DNA of 64,000 bases from Sialis fuliginosa (GCA_961205875.1 OY540819.1:4404501-4468500); one strand, 5' to 3'; counted from the stretch's first letter, positions 12,505 through 23,938 are shown. Numbers and translations: made by a program. The notes: generated by a model not told the origin, from the sequence alone.

Positions 12505-13016
12505 GAGCAGCAGAACAAACCGAATTAATACATTTTTGCAAATTTTACAGGATAGGTCAAAAAGTAATTACCCCATTTTCATGTACTTTTTTAATGGTTT
12601 TTTATAGTTATAGGTGTAGGTACAGTGGAGATTTTTTAATACCCAAATTTTGAACTAGCGTCTTTGCACAATTTGGAAGATGAACAATTAATCCGGTTTT
12701 GTTCCACTACAAGTTGGATCTATCCACATTTGAGCCATGGAGATATCATAATTTGTAATGGAGAAAAGTTATAAGTGAAAGAAAACAATAATAATTAAAC
12801 TTTTTAATCAATAAGGCACATTTTGCAAAGAAATTTCATAATTTTAACTTTTTCTGTCTCTTTATAATGGATTTGTTAGCTTTTGTTCGAAGACACGTTT
12901 TTAGAGTCTTTTTTAACGGGATTTTTAGCAATATTTGGTGATGGTTGAAAATGACGAATCGAGAAAAAAAGGCGTTTCGGTTCAAAGTAGATTTATCCGG
13001 TTTTGTTCTGCTGCTC
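12505..13016. mobile_element. MITE with GAGCAGCAGAACAAA inverted ends
   Basis: The left end is GAGCAGCAGAACAAACCG and the right end read in reverse is GAGCAGCAGAACAAAACCGG. The motif ATCCGGTTTTGTTC recurs internally near 12690. The length is 512 bp. No clear TSD and no coding beyond AT-rich frames are visible, so the superfamily is unresolved. Confidence 0.65.
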
Positions 13017-13239
13017 CTCATATTATAGAAGTATATAAATGTACGTACTTTACAGTTTTTTTTACCAAACTCAGCTATATCTATAACAGCTTTGTACATT
13101 TCTAAATGGACCAATCAGAGCCCAGCATTTTTTTAACAATTGTTAGTACAAACATACTGGAAACTTAGATCATACCCTCGTTTAAAAGCTGTCTAAAAGT
13201 CATTATTATAAAAAATCATATTCAATTCAAACGTATCCC

Positions 13240-13500
13240 TACCTACGTAGCTACACCGTGATGGGCAGTAAGTTTGTGGCAGTCTCTTCACTTTCAGATT
13301 CCCGCGTTCCTTTATGCTGTCGTAATGGAAAGGATCATAGGCGGGAGTTCACACAGTCAAGTTTATAAGTGTCACCGCGTAACTGATGGTTATACGGATT
13401 ATTGGTTTGTGAGAATGTATGAAATACTGTCACAATGCAGATATGTTTATGGCGGGAAAAGAGCGCAAGATAGCAGTTCCTGGCTGGATTTTTAAACCCT
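13240..13500. promoter_or_regulatory. GC-richer island, candidate conserved non-coding element
   Basis: A complex-sequence block including TCATAGGCGGGAGTTCAC, GTCACCGCGTAACTGATGG and GGCGGGAAAAGAGCGC. A 73-codon plus-strand frame (13274-13495) crosses it but matches no family I know, and the other strand is also open for 60 codons, as expected from local composition. The regulatory reading is preferred but unproven. Confidence 0.3.
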
Positions 13501-14603
13501 TTATTCTCATGTCGCATTTATTTTGATTTGGGAATATTAAAAAAGGAATTTTGGTGATGTGAATAAAGACATGAACAATATTTATTTTTATGAAAATATT
13601 TGTATTTTGGTAAATTCTAAGAACTAGCTAAGGTTGGATTTTCTAGCCAACATTTTAAACTTTTTTAAAATTAATTTAAAAAATATTTGTATTTTGTCTG
13701 ATCAGATTTTCATTGTAAGTAAAGCTAAGTACATTTGCCAATCAAGTGTTTTAAATTATAGTTTTTTTACCTCAATTCTAGTAAATCTAATAATCTAGTA
13801 GAGTATTTATAGAAAATGGTTTTGCTAATATTAAATTAATATTCAAATCATCCATTAAACATAATTACTTTCATGTTAAATATTACCTTGAAATGTCATC
13901 ATAACAACATTAGTGACATGTGAGTTCATGAAAATTTTAACTGCAATTGATTTTGAGACAAGGTGTAATAAACAAACAAATTAATATGGTTGATATAGTA
14001 ATTTATATGTAAATAATTGTATTTTTTTAAATGAATGCTACAAAATTCAACTAGAATAACAAAAAATTAAATGGGTCCATATTTCCAATGTATCCCTTAA
14101 ATAATTTAAAGTAAAATCTATTTTAAATTTATCAATAGCAACAGAGCAAATATTCAGTATAAAATTCAATAAAATTAATAACAAAAGGCGATAATTAAAT
14201 AAAATCAACGTTGAAGATAAAAGCAATCTCTTCAAGTACCGGAGTTAAACTGTCACTAATGTCTTGTAATCCCTCAATATATCATCACCGGCGTCATTTT
14301 CCCCGTGATTAATGGAGAAAAACACTTTTCTTGCGATGCTCGGAATAATATTTTGTTACAGGAGCAGAGATGTTTTGAATTTATAAAATTAAAATAAACG
14401 GAAAGAACATGATAAACAGATTAACATAACATTTAGTAAGTTGAATAAGTACAATTTGTATATTTAATATTATATTTGTTTGATCCTTGAATTGACCAAA
14501 ATTCGTTAGAATAAATTGTTATTATTTAATAATTAAAATTTATTTGAGTTCACCTAAAAATTTACAAATTTACAATTATTCTATATAAGATTATAAATCA
14601 ATA
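13501..14603. other. AT-rich stretch, nothing recognised
   Basis: No exon, RNA gene or element ends are identified. The small GC-bearing patch at 14285-14345 contains stops in the frames I checked on the minus strand. Confidence 0.5.
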
Positions 14604-15123
14604 GGCATGATGCCTAATTTTTAAAACTATTTTATGATGATCTTACGTGTCTTTTATTTCCAAAAAAAATTTTTATTTCTGCAGAAAATAAAGGTTTAAT
14701 TACAAAAATTGACCCTTTTAAAACTAATTTTGAATTTGACGCCAAAACGCTCGCAGGTGTCATGGCAATTTATTGACGTCACGCCTATGTAAACACTCCT
14801 TGTCAACTATAATAAATCCTTGTTCCATCGCTAATGTTTCTTGGTTTTACTTTTGGTAACACAAAACTGAGCAAATTGATAATTTAAAAATAATTTATAA
14901 ACAGTGCAGATATTAATGAAACAAAAATGACGTTTACGTAGTCGTGACGTCATCCATTCTAACTGTTGTTTTATCAAACATGGCGGATTACTGTATTTTG
15001 CGTTTTTATTTTAACAAAATCTCGCTTTTAATATAAAAATAAATACATTTTTTAGAATCTTTTTAACCTATTTCATTATTTAAAATCATAATTTCAGTGA
15101 TACTTTGTTACTGGTATCATGCC
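14604..15123. mobile_element. TA-flanked MITE with GGCATGAT ends
   Basis: The left end GGCATGATGCC and the right end read in reverse GGCATGATACC match at 10 of 11 bases. TA flanks both sides (14602-14603 and 15124-15125), consistent with Tc1/mariner-type insertion. The length is 520 bp. Two TGACGTCA/TTGACGTCACG-type palindromes lie inside. The short inverted repeat keeps confidence moderate. Confidence 0.6.
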
Positions 15124-15559
15124 TATTATCATATAATTATAAAAGCATCTATTAACTCTAGGTTTTATTACAGAGAAAGTGTCATCAAAATCGGTTTAGT
15201 ACTTTTCGCATCGAATAATAAGAAAATTTAAAAATCACCAAAATGGATTATAAATTATTTCTAATGAAAACTTGCCAACAAAAATATCCGACAAAAAGTA
15301 TAGTGTTCACTTTGGCTTCTGAATGACTTATAAACATGAAAGTAAAATATAACTAGATATAATATATTCAATATCTTAAAATACAAATTACAATTCATAA
15401 AATATACCAACAATATAAATCAAACAACGCAAAATAATCCCTCACAAATAAAATAAACAAGAGCAAGAGAACTAAGCTTGAATAAATCTCATAACGCAAA
15501 TTTATAACTGGAAGCAAACGGTTTATCGTAAAACAGGTACACACACACAACATTACCCT

Positions 15560-15790
15560 ATTTAATAACAATCTTCCGTGACTAAGAGTGAAAATTTGTG
15601 CTTCACCTGCACATTCCATCGCGAAGTCGTCCCACTATTTCCATACGTGGTAAAAATAAATTCCTTGTTTGGATAAGGGCGCTGAGATGTCGAGATTGCC
15701 CCATTGAATTACACCTCTCGGGAACGGTTCTGCGGTGGGGGAGAGCGGGGACGGGTGCGAAGAGAACGTTCATAATGCAGGGTTGTATTC
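15560..15790. promoter_or_regulatory. GC-rich island next to an hAT MITE
   Basis: A compositionally distinct block including CGCGAAGTCGTCCCAC, GGGCGCTGAGATGTCGAG and TGCGGTGGGGGAGAGCGGGG. Frames on both strands are open for 74-97 codons, but none has a recognisable motif. Candidate promoter or conserved non-coding DNA; a short unrecognised exon cannot be excluded. Confidence 0.25.
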
Positions 15791-15849
15791 TGCACTATCA
15801 AATTTTTTATGTTTATTTTTGTTTTGTTTGTAATTTTGATATTTTAATC

Positions 15850-16220
15850 CAGGGCTTCGAACCGTTATTTTTTTCGTTTCGGTTCGAGTAAAAAAATATA
15901 TTTCGGTTCGGTTCCGGGTTTCGTTCCGCAAAAAAGAACGGTTTTTCCGGTTTTCGGTTCAGCTCCGAGGGATTAATTAAAAAAATATATATATTTACAT
16001 TAAACAAATTTTTTCTACCATAATTTAGAATATTTTATGGTATTTGTATAATAGTCCGAACGACAATTGAATTGGGAAATAAGATCATGTTAACGCGTGT
16101 ATTTTAACATGTACTGAACCGTAAAAACCGATATTTTTATTTCGGTTCTGTTCCGGTTTTCGTTCCGGCAAAAAATAACGGTTATTCCGGTTTTCGGTTC
16201 TGTTCCGGTTCGAAGCCCTG
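15850..16220. mobile_element. hAT MITE, CAGGGCTTCGAACCG family (copy A)
   Basis: The ends CAGGGCTTCGAACCG and CGGTTCGAAGCCCTG are perfect inverted repeats. TTTAATC directly flanks both sides, 7 bases of the expected 8-bp TSD. The interior has repeated CGGTTCCGG/TTTTCGGTTC motifs that make short imperfect repeats near both ends. A second copy at 48910-49299 shares the termini and most of the interior. Confidence 0.88.
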
Positions 16221-16460
16221 TTTAATCAGCATGATACCCAACCTTTTTTTAATGTAGACTAAACGAGAAAGTTTTTATAAAAAATAGATTAAATCGTTAC
16301 ATTTTCGGTAAAAAAAATCGTAAAATAAACATTTACAATGAATTTTGAAACTTATATTGTCTTTTTTTAGATTTTGTTGTAGGAAGGCCTACTTGATTGT
16401 ATTTTTTAAATCTTGACATATTTCAGATTCACAAGTTTTGAGGCTTTCGCGGTGATCTTG

Positions 16461-16500
16461 ATATGGATCTTGGCTTCTGGGTATAAGTCAAGATCCATAT
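16461..16500. repeat. Perfect 12-bp hairpin
   Basis: ATATGGATCTTG and CAAGATCCATAT are exact inverse arms around a 16-base loop. Too short to call an element or a microRNA precursor. Confidence 0.6.
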
Positions 16501-17070
16501 TTTAGTTTAAAAATTTTCTATGATTTTTTGTTCAGCAATTTTTTAGTTTAGCGAAAACTGTAGGTACCTACTTCTTAAATCACAACGAACTCAAAAAAAA
16601 ATTAGTGGAAAACACAAAGCTTTTTTTCAAATTGATAACCTTTATACAGACGCTTACAATTTTCAAATTATTTCTTATAGAATTTAATTAAAAAAATTTT
16701 TTTTTAAATTTATATTTTTGGTAAATGAGTCAAAATGATTAATTAATTAATAGAAGTACAAATAATGTTTTTTTGTTCATATATTAAGTTCTAGTTTTAT
16801 CTATCATTTAAATTCGAAATTTTGCGGATCATCCCTCTTTTCAACAAAACAAAAATAATAACATCAATGAAAGTATTAAATTTCCTCGCGAATCAAAATC
16901 TATAGTCAAAGTACATTTACTAATTAATCTTTTACTATTTCTCTCTATAGTCTAATATCCGTTGACGTTAAAAAGTCAAACAACAAAGGATATTATCAAA
17001 CACGGAAACATCTTTTGTAATCTTCATCTATGAATAATTAATCACATAGAAATGTATATTATATATAATA

Positions 17071-17515
17071 CAGTGAACTGAAGAAATGGTCTTCCAGTTT
17101 TCATTCAAATTCATTTATCACAAACTTAGTAGGCTCTTCCCATACGATAATTATAATATTTAAATCATTTTTCCATGTACCAAACAAAGACAGAAATTTT
17201 TAAACTCATTTGCCAGATAAAGAAGTACTCTTTGTTTATTATAGTACTCATATAGATATATCTGTACGATTGAATTATTATGTAATCTATTGAAAATTGT
17301 TTAAGTAAATTTTGTGGTAATAAATATTTGATATTCTAAATTTTAGTATTTAAATATGTTAAACTTGATATAAAAATTAATTAATAAAATGGACGTATAT
17401 TTGTATTTTCATTTAAAATGATGTAACTATATAAACTCCGCCCTAAAAAAAAATATAACCAATGATATTTATCTTAATTAAATCTGTTGTAAATGATTCT
17501 GACCTTCACAGTGAC
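17071..17515 (-). mobile_element. TA-type MITE (copy related to 60338-60714, opposite orientation)
   Basis: From CAGTGAACTG, which follows TA, the sequence closely matches the reverse complement of the 60338-60714 element. Shared landmarks are TTTATCACAAACTTAGTAGG, ATTATTATGTAATCTATTG and AATAAATATTTGATATTC. About 100 bp near 17372-17470 appears to be absent from the other copy. The far end is degraded. Confidence 0.72.
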
Positions 17516-18039
17516 AATCGACTTCTGAATCCCATAGTACAATGTACGTATTTGAATTTATCTCCATATATATTTTATGTATACTTATTTTTATCGTTAA
17601 ATAAAAAAATATTTATTAAATAAAAGTTCGTTTTTGAACTGTGCTTGCAAAAAACAAACCTGCAGTTACGAATTCTCATAGTTTCAGAACCACCGATGTT
17701 ACAAAATCATATAATATTTGTAACGGAAATGTCATTGAAATGTAGGCATCAATGTCAGTCTTCATTCATATTAAATTTGCATACATAGTATGTATTAATT
17801 AGTATACATTTGTAATAATAAATAAATCTCTTGTTACTGCTGATATTCATGCATCACAGACTGAAAAGCATATCAAGAGGATTATAATAATTTAGACATT
17901 TTCAGAAACCAGTCTATTTTAACTAGCATAACCTATTTCAGAAAGATGTCTCTATATCCTACTCAATCCGACTGTCCCAACACCTCGCGGCAAAATGCAC
18001 CTCTGTCATATCCACACACACAAACACACGTATAAACAA

Positions 18040-18440
18040 AGAGCATGGTAGAATAGAGCGACACTCACTTGCTATTCATTACGGGACTTGAGGATCCGCG
18101 CACAGACATACAAGAGATTTGTGTACAATTACTGCTTCCTTACCTTAGTTAAGATTGTCAAATGAGGGAACCTCTCCACTCTTTGTAGAGTATTCGAATT
18201 CAGGAAGCGCATTTTCATTTGAGGTTTTGCAGTCGCGGCACGTTGGCCATCTTAAACGCGTAATTGCCAGAATTGCCGCAATGAAAGATTAGGCGTCTAT
18301 GCATACTTATGACCCCCCTCCGGTGTAATTTATCTGCTATTTTGTTCGCAAATGCAATTTCGTTGCCAAGTGACCTTGTTTCGTCAGACAGATATTGTTC
18401 GTACGTGAACGCTGTTGTTTTATTTTAACTTTTTAACGCT
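18040..18440. promoter_or_regulatory. GC-richer island with a 69-codon minus-strand open frame
   Basis: A complex, near-balanced block including GCAGTCGCGGCACGTTGG and GCGTAATTGCCAGAATTGCC. On the minus strand a stop-to-stop frame runs through 18424-18218 (69 codons, stop TGA at 18217-18215). It has no early ATG, and its product matches no Ig or other domain I know. It looks most like conserved non-coding DNA that is open because of composition. A cryptic exon of the minus-strand gene is the alternative. Confidence 0.35.
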
Positions 18441-19591
18441 CCATTGTGCATGAGTCAATGGTGTTGCTTTTGTTTTAAGGATTGTACATGTCGGAAATGA
18501 TTTTATAACGTTTGATTTGCTATGGTTTTGAGGTGGAGGTCTGTGCAGAAAATAAATGAAGCCGCATACTTATATTAATTTAATATGATTACATTTAATA
18601 TTTATGTAAATATGAACCTTTAGACGAAAATATACATTTTTCTTAAAAATATGGTACAAAATTAAGGCTTAAAATGAGGCGAGACTAATGTCCAGTATTA
18701 AAAATATTTAAAAAATTCTTAATTAATATATTCTATTAGTTATAATAATTTTTAATGAAATTTGAATACTGGCGCAGGTACTAAAGTAGAGCCAAACTTG
18801 CATTAGTATTGTCCTATTTTATATGACTGAAAAATTAAGTTACATGTTTTTTCCATGCTCTAAAAAAAATTATAAAAAATAATTAAAAATAAACATATTT
18901 ATTTTCGTGCGATCTTTTTTGCAATATTGCACCTCAAAAGTCCTTCATTGAACTATTGAGACGCTTTATGAGAATCGCATTTTTTTTTCAATTTTAATAT
19001 TAAGGTTAAATTTTATTTAACAAATTTGATTTATCATAATAACAATCGTATAAAAAGGTACATACATAAATATATATTACTGAATTAAAATATAGTTTAC
19101 AGCAAAGAAAACTCTGCTCTTGAAAAAAAAACATTTTCTTTCACCGGTGATCCTGCTGCAGAATGCCAACTATTGCCATGCTTTGAATTCTTTTATTTTA
19201 CCTTATTAAACCTGAATGACAGATGCACACGAGATACAAATGAGCTGTGTTAAAACAAATTGTATGTTGTCTGAAACGGCCGGTAAAAAAGAAAACGTGT
19301 CGTGTGGCTCGTTCTGTTTTTATTACATTACCTTCTTCTTTTCTACAGCTTGTATGATATGACTGAAGAATGCCATTCTGCTTTTGATCATTGCAGAAAT
19401 TAATGATTAAAAGAACAAAAAAAATACAGTACATTTTATTTATAAATGAGGTTCAGAAGCTTAAAAGACTAAATACACATAATTAATTATAATCGAAATT
19501 ATTATTAGCAGACATAAGAAAAAGTATTATGTAAGTATGGGGCTACACAAATTTTTTCTCAAAATAAAACCCAACTGTTTTATTGTTCATA
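18441..19591. other. AT-rich stretch, nothing recognised
   Basis: No coding exon. A small complex patch at 19140-19180 (CACCGGTGATCCTGCTGC) was checked on the minus strand for an Ig2 signature and has none. Confidence 0.45.
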
Positions 19592-19845
19592 CAACAAGCA
19601 TGTCAAACTCAAAAGATAATATGGGCCAAAATAAAAAGGTTTAGGTTGAGGTGGGTTGCAAAAAACTTCAATATTCATAGAAACGTAAATTTATTTCGAA
19701 AAGTACAGAAATTAAAAAAAAATTTTTTTAACGCATTACGTCGTTATTATTATTGTGTATTGTTTTGTTGGCTGGGTCGCAAAAATATTCATTGTGGGCC
19801 GCATGCGGCCCGCGAGCCACGAGTTCGTCATACTTGCTATACAAC
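19592..19845. mobile_element. hAT-like relic (GGCCGCATGCGGCCC type)
   Basis: The left end CATGTCAAACTCAAAAG...GGGCC and the right end GGGCCGCATGCGGCCCGCGA...GAGTTCGTCATAC are partly inverse. They resemble the widespread hAT non-autonomous family with GTGTCAAACTC ends. The true ends and TSD are eroded. The plus-strand frame across it (19583-19885) is not a gene. Confidence 0.5.
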
Positions 19846-19867
19846 AATAGTAAATCCATTACCTATA

Positions 19868-20199
19868 CAGTGTATTCCAAGTTGATTAAGACAGGAATTT
19901 AATATGGGGACAATTAGAAATGCTGTAGTAACCTTTGGTCAAATTTAACGATGTGTGATTGGTGCATTTTGAAATGCCGCCTCGAAACTAACTGATAAAT
20001 TTTAAATTAATCAACAGTATTTTGTTTTCAACCATAATGAAATTAAAGTAAATATCCTAGATAAAATAATAATAATATTTTTTGACAGATATAAATTTGA
20101 AAACAAAATACTAATGATTATTTTTTTTAATTTTGTGGTGGCATTTCAAAATGCACGAATCTCACATGTCCTATATTTTAATCAACTTGGAATACACTG
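19868..20199. mobile_element. Tc1/mariner-type MITE with 22-bp perfect TIRs
   Basis: Both ends read inward CAGTGTATTCCAAGTTGATT and continue for 22 identical bases. TA flanks each side (19866-19867 and 20200-20201). Further inverse pairs lie inside (GCATTTTGAAATGCC/GGCATTTCAAAATGC and TATTTTGTTTTCAA/TTGAAAACAAAATA), so nearly the whole 332 bp can fold on itself. No coding. Confidence 0.88.
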
Positions 20200-20201
20200 T
20201 A

Positions 20202-21646
20202 TATTTTACAGTGTACAGTGTAAAGAAAAAGATATGCGAATACGTCTAATTTGAATGAAATGTTTACAAAAAATAAAAGTTATTATGAGATTTTACAAAA
20301 TTAATTTAAATAAAAATATTCGTACACTCTTATTACTCCCACGTGTTATTTTGTTTCGTTTGTAAATGGAATAGTGTAAATACACTACGTATAACTACAT
20401 GTATGAATGTATATGTACATATATTATATACTCATCTTCTACGTTAGCTGAAAGCTATGTATTTATATAATTAATACTTGAAACTTGATATGCATAAAAT
20501 ATCACACAAATGTAATACTTTAATGCTTTCATATTAAATTAGCAGTATTACTATTCTGTTTGTTAGGAAGTGGTGGCATTGCGGTATTTAAACAGTTCAA
20601 GGAAGTTATGTAAACATATCTCTTATAACATTTAAATAAATATGGATATTTAAATAGAATAGTTATCATTTGATGGTTAATATTCAGAGTGAATAAAAAA
20701 TAAATAACTACAGAAAAGATTTTTTTTAATTGTATTTAAAAATCCAGATCGTGGTCCGGGAAATATATATTTTTTTCTTTGACTTCATCGTTAAAAATAA
20801 TCTCATATGACCACCATTTTTGATACATCATTAAAAAGAAACGAATATCTCTAAACGGTTTCTTATACCGAAAAAATGGTTAGATAATAATATTATCTTC
20901 AGTTTTTTTGAGGAGTCGTTTTAAAAAAATTTTTGCGTCTCTAAAGAAATTATTGAAAAAGAATAGCATTAATTATAAATATATGTAGTTTTCAAAAATA
21001 TTTTTTTTGTATTATACACTGTTTCAAAAATAATTATAAAAATTCAAATAAGTGTACATCTACCTACTGTATACAAAAAACTTTACATAAGTTAAAAATT
21101 TCATGTACGTAGACAGACAGGCACATGATAATAATCGTACCTACTTATTCCGTTGCGGTCAATTTTTTTTAATGATTACTACGTGTATTTTATTATAAAG
21201 CTATGTATTAAAGTTTTAACACAGTTGCATGTTTTTAACTTTGACCTTTGTTGTACGATTTGAAAAAAGTATATCTTCATGACAATTTTTTCTCTAGGTC
21301 TTATTTTCATCATGACATTCAAAAACGTTAATTTACAAACATTAATTTGTTTCAAAATCGATACAAAAACACGTGTTTCCAATATATTACTAATTTGGAC
21401 ATCACAAAGGTCATCTAGTTAATTTGTAATTAAAATTTATGTACATACATCAAGCAGGATATGTTTAATATCCAAGCTTTAGATATAATACATATCCTTC
21501 GTGATTTTAAGGTATATTATTGAGAAACCCAAACATCCTAGATTTTAACCAAAAAAATTGAAATTAATAAAAATAAGCCCAACATGATTTTACTTATTTT
21601 TGCTACATCCGGGATTAAACGGTATTGAAGTAAATTTTTTACTCAC
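20202..21646. other. AT-rich DNA downstream of the DIP Ig1 exon
   Basis: The part next to 21647 is the 5' side of the next DIP intron, since the exon ends in a GTGAGT donor. I see no Ig2 exon and no element ends here. The 67-codon frame at 21179-21382 (-) is not convincing. Confidence 0.5.
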
Positions 21647-21854
21647 CAACAACTTCTAAGTACCCAACCTGACTCTTCATGGGGTCAGTGTTGATCTGAC
21701 ACATGTACCAGCCGCGGTCCGATTCGCGGACCTCTCTGATGTGCAAATACCACGTTCGATGGTCGCTATGTGTTACACCGATTCGGTGGTTCTTCGTGAT
21801 CACGTGACTGTGAATGGTTAAAATGGTTTGAGTGTCGACCCTCAACCATGCCAC
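21647..21854 (-). CDS. DIP: DIP (Dpr-interacting protein, lachesin-like) exon: C-terminal half of Ig domain 1
   Basis: This exon encodes 69 residues plus one base, starting VAWLRVDTQTIL and ending GYLEVV. It holds the Ig core tryptophan (VAWLR) and the D-x-G-x-Y-x-C signature in ESDRGWYMC, followed by QINTDPMKSQ, a hallmark of the DIP/lachesin family. Joined to the 37510-37607 exon, the two cysteines are 61 residues apart, a normal Ig spacing. The acceptor is TTTTTTACAG/GTGGCATGG and the donor GTTGTTG/GTGAGT (phase 1). The next exon should therefore begin by completing a valine, as expected for the usual VVPPDI linker into Ig2. No frameshift or stop is present. Dpr proteins also have two Ig domains but differ around the WYMC motif. 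No Ig2 exon was recognised further down the minus strand. Confidence 0.95.
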
Positions 21855-22260
21855 CTGTAAAAAAGAATAAATGTAATTGGTAGGTAGAGGTACCTAGTTT
21901 ATTTTTTTTGCATTGAATATAGAAGAGACTAGCTTGTCTTTTTTCACATTTTTTCCATACATTTTTGCATTTCAACAACTAAGATTATTATTTTTATTTA
22001 ATCTCTATTTGAAGTGATATATAATAATAAAATATATAATAAATCGAATTCCGTAGTTACAAGTTTTCATATTACGAAGAAAAGTATTTTTGGCTAAAAT
22101 AATAGTTAAAAATGGTAGATAACGTTTTAAACGCAAGTATGGAAAGTACAAACGAATTTGACTTTCCTACATTTTGTATTTGATTTCGTTCATTAAATAT
22201 TATCTAGATTTATATTACTTTTAATACAGTATCCATGTACTCAAATAAAATTTCAATATA

Positions 22261-22720
22261 CAGTGCAACTTCGATATAACAAAACTGACGGGAAGTAGAA
22301 AATATTCGTTATACCAAGTAATTTGTTACAGTGAGGATTGTTATATAAAGGTTAGGTTGGTCTACAATTCGTTATAACAAGGTAAGAAAACTAAAATTTA
22401 TCTTTAAACTTTAAAATTGTGGCCAATGTAGGTACTTGCGGGAATTTCGAACTTTTTAGCGATGTCTATTTTTTTCGTTGTAGGATTCTCGTCTACATAC
22501 TTAATGATTTCTCGTTTCTTTGCAACGGTTAAGGATTACGAAAAATTTTACGTATCTGAACCTGTCGAAATATTCGTTATAAAGAGGTTGTTGACAAATG
22601 TATTTGTAATATAAAGGTATATTTTGTATTAGCTCTTACGGGCAGTTCTAGGGGATTTAGAAAAATTTGTTAAATCGAGGAAATCGTTATATTGAGGCTC
22701 GTTATATTAAGGTTACACTG
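22261..22720 (-). mobile_element. Tigger/pogo-type DNA transposon relic
   Basis: The inverted ends are CAGTGCAACTTCGATATAAC at the left and, read in reverse, CAGTGTAACCTTAATATAAC at the right. TA flanks both (22259-22260 and 22721-22722). The motif TTCGTTATA recurs inside. The internal minus-strand coding remnant (22411-22535) confirms a pogo/Tigger origin. At 460 bp it is far shorter than an autonomous copy of about 2 kb. Confidence 0.9.
22411..22535 (-). pseudogene. Pogo/Tigger transposase fragment: CENP-B N-terminal helix-turn-helix
   Basis: The minus-strand frame reads SLTVAKKREIIKYVDENP and continues TTKKIDIAKKFEIPASTYI. This is the classic CENP-B/pogo N-terminal DNA-binding domain (AKKxEII...KKxDIAKKFxIPxST). 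A TAA stop lies immediately upstream in frame and no DDE catalytic domain remains, so it is a dead fragment inside its own element. Confidence 0.85.
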
Positions 22721-22722
22721 TA

Positions 22723-23429
22723 ACTACACGATAGGAATAAATAAATTTTAAAAAATTCAGAATCGATATCCAAATACTATATCCTTGAGTACATCGTAAA
22801 ATTCCCGACACAAAACAAAGAGCAAAGTCTATAACTACATGCATCATTAGCCGAAGAGAATCTTTCCTGCAGGTGGTCATGCGAACTGTCTGAGACCATT
22901 ATAAAATGTATGCAGGAATTAAGGAAGAAAACAAATTAGACTACAGTGGTGGTGAATTGATGGCTCCACGCCTTCCATTTAGATTACTGATGTCTGTTAT
23001 AACTGCTGCGCGTATTGTGTTTGCGTACATTTCGCAGTGGCGTTACTACAATCTCTTTCGCTCCTCTTAATAATATAATAACAAGAGATTGGAAAAATAG
23101 TTGTTATTTTCAATGAAATAGTTACTAGTTGAATTTTTTTCGGAAAATAGTTTTTTTACGATTTAATAATAATTAGTGCAAACGAAGCAGTAAAAAGTGT
23201 CGCAAATAGTTTAAAAATAGTTGGAAAGGTAGTTGTAGATTTCAAATCGTGTTCAATCAAACCAGTTTTCTGAAAACGGTGGAGATATGTAATAAAAATT
23301 AAATAATGCATTTTTACGCAATAGTTAATAATAGTGTAACTTAAAAAATAAAAATAAACTTTTTGCTATATTGTGTTCAGATGTGCTGCTTCGAAAAATT
23401 CGCTATCACAATGATATAATGTTTGGAGT
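22723..23429. other. Intron sequence, nothing recognised
   Basis: Mixed A/T sequence within the DIP intron. The more complex patch at about 22790-23060 contains no inverted ends and no coding signature. Confidence 0.45.
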
Positions 23430-23938
23430 ATAAGGGTCGATCCAGACTATCGTGCCGGTCCCGGTCCGGTCTCGCTCCAATCAAATATAAATATAAAATA
23501 AACAATGAAATCATTATTACCAAAGTCTACAAATATAGTGTTTTTTTAATTATAGCTTTTTAGTTTTTTAAGTTTTTTCTCCAGTTATGGATAAAGTAAA
23601 ACCAGTAATATGCATTCAGTGATGGACACATGTTAATGATTACAAAATGATAAGTACTACGACACAAAAGTTACAAAATGAAGAATCATAAAATTTGAAA
23701 CAATGTAAAGCAGATGCTATGATAATATAATAATTAATAAATATATTACATTAATAATTAGTTTAAATGTCCACCATTTTGACATCCATTGGCAGATCAT
23801 CGTCAAATTAAACTGTTTTAGAGTTAAGTGTCTATAGATTATGATTCAGTAATGGCAGTAATCAAATATTAACAAATATTTCTAATCAAGTACATTTAAT
23901 TAAACAAGAGGGGTATGATCCAAGACTGGTGCCAGTGA
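23430..23938. mobile_element. MITE copy related to 33721-34264
   Basis: Shares long near-identical blocks with 33840-34264: ATTACCAAAGTC, AAAACCAGTAATA, AATGATAAGTACTACGACAC, GCTATGATAATATAATAATT and the right end AAGACTGGTGCCAG. The left end (GATCCAGACTATCGTGCCGG) differs from the other copy, so this is a variant or chimeric copy. No coding. Confidence 0.7.

Noticed and set aside
15598..15891. 97-codon plus-strand frame
   Set aside because: It ends inside the hAT MITE, has no recognisable motif, and the overlapping minus strand is also open.
19583..19885. 100-codon plus-strand frame
   Set aside because: It spans an hAT relic and enters the mariner MITE; no protein family resemblance.
21766..21978. 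Minus-strand frame overlapping the DIP exon
   Set aside because: It is a frame-shifted shadow of the real Ig1 exon and continues into intron.
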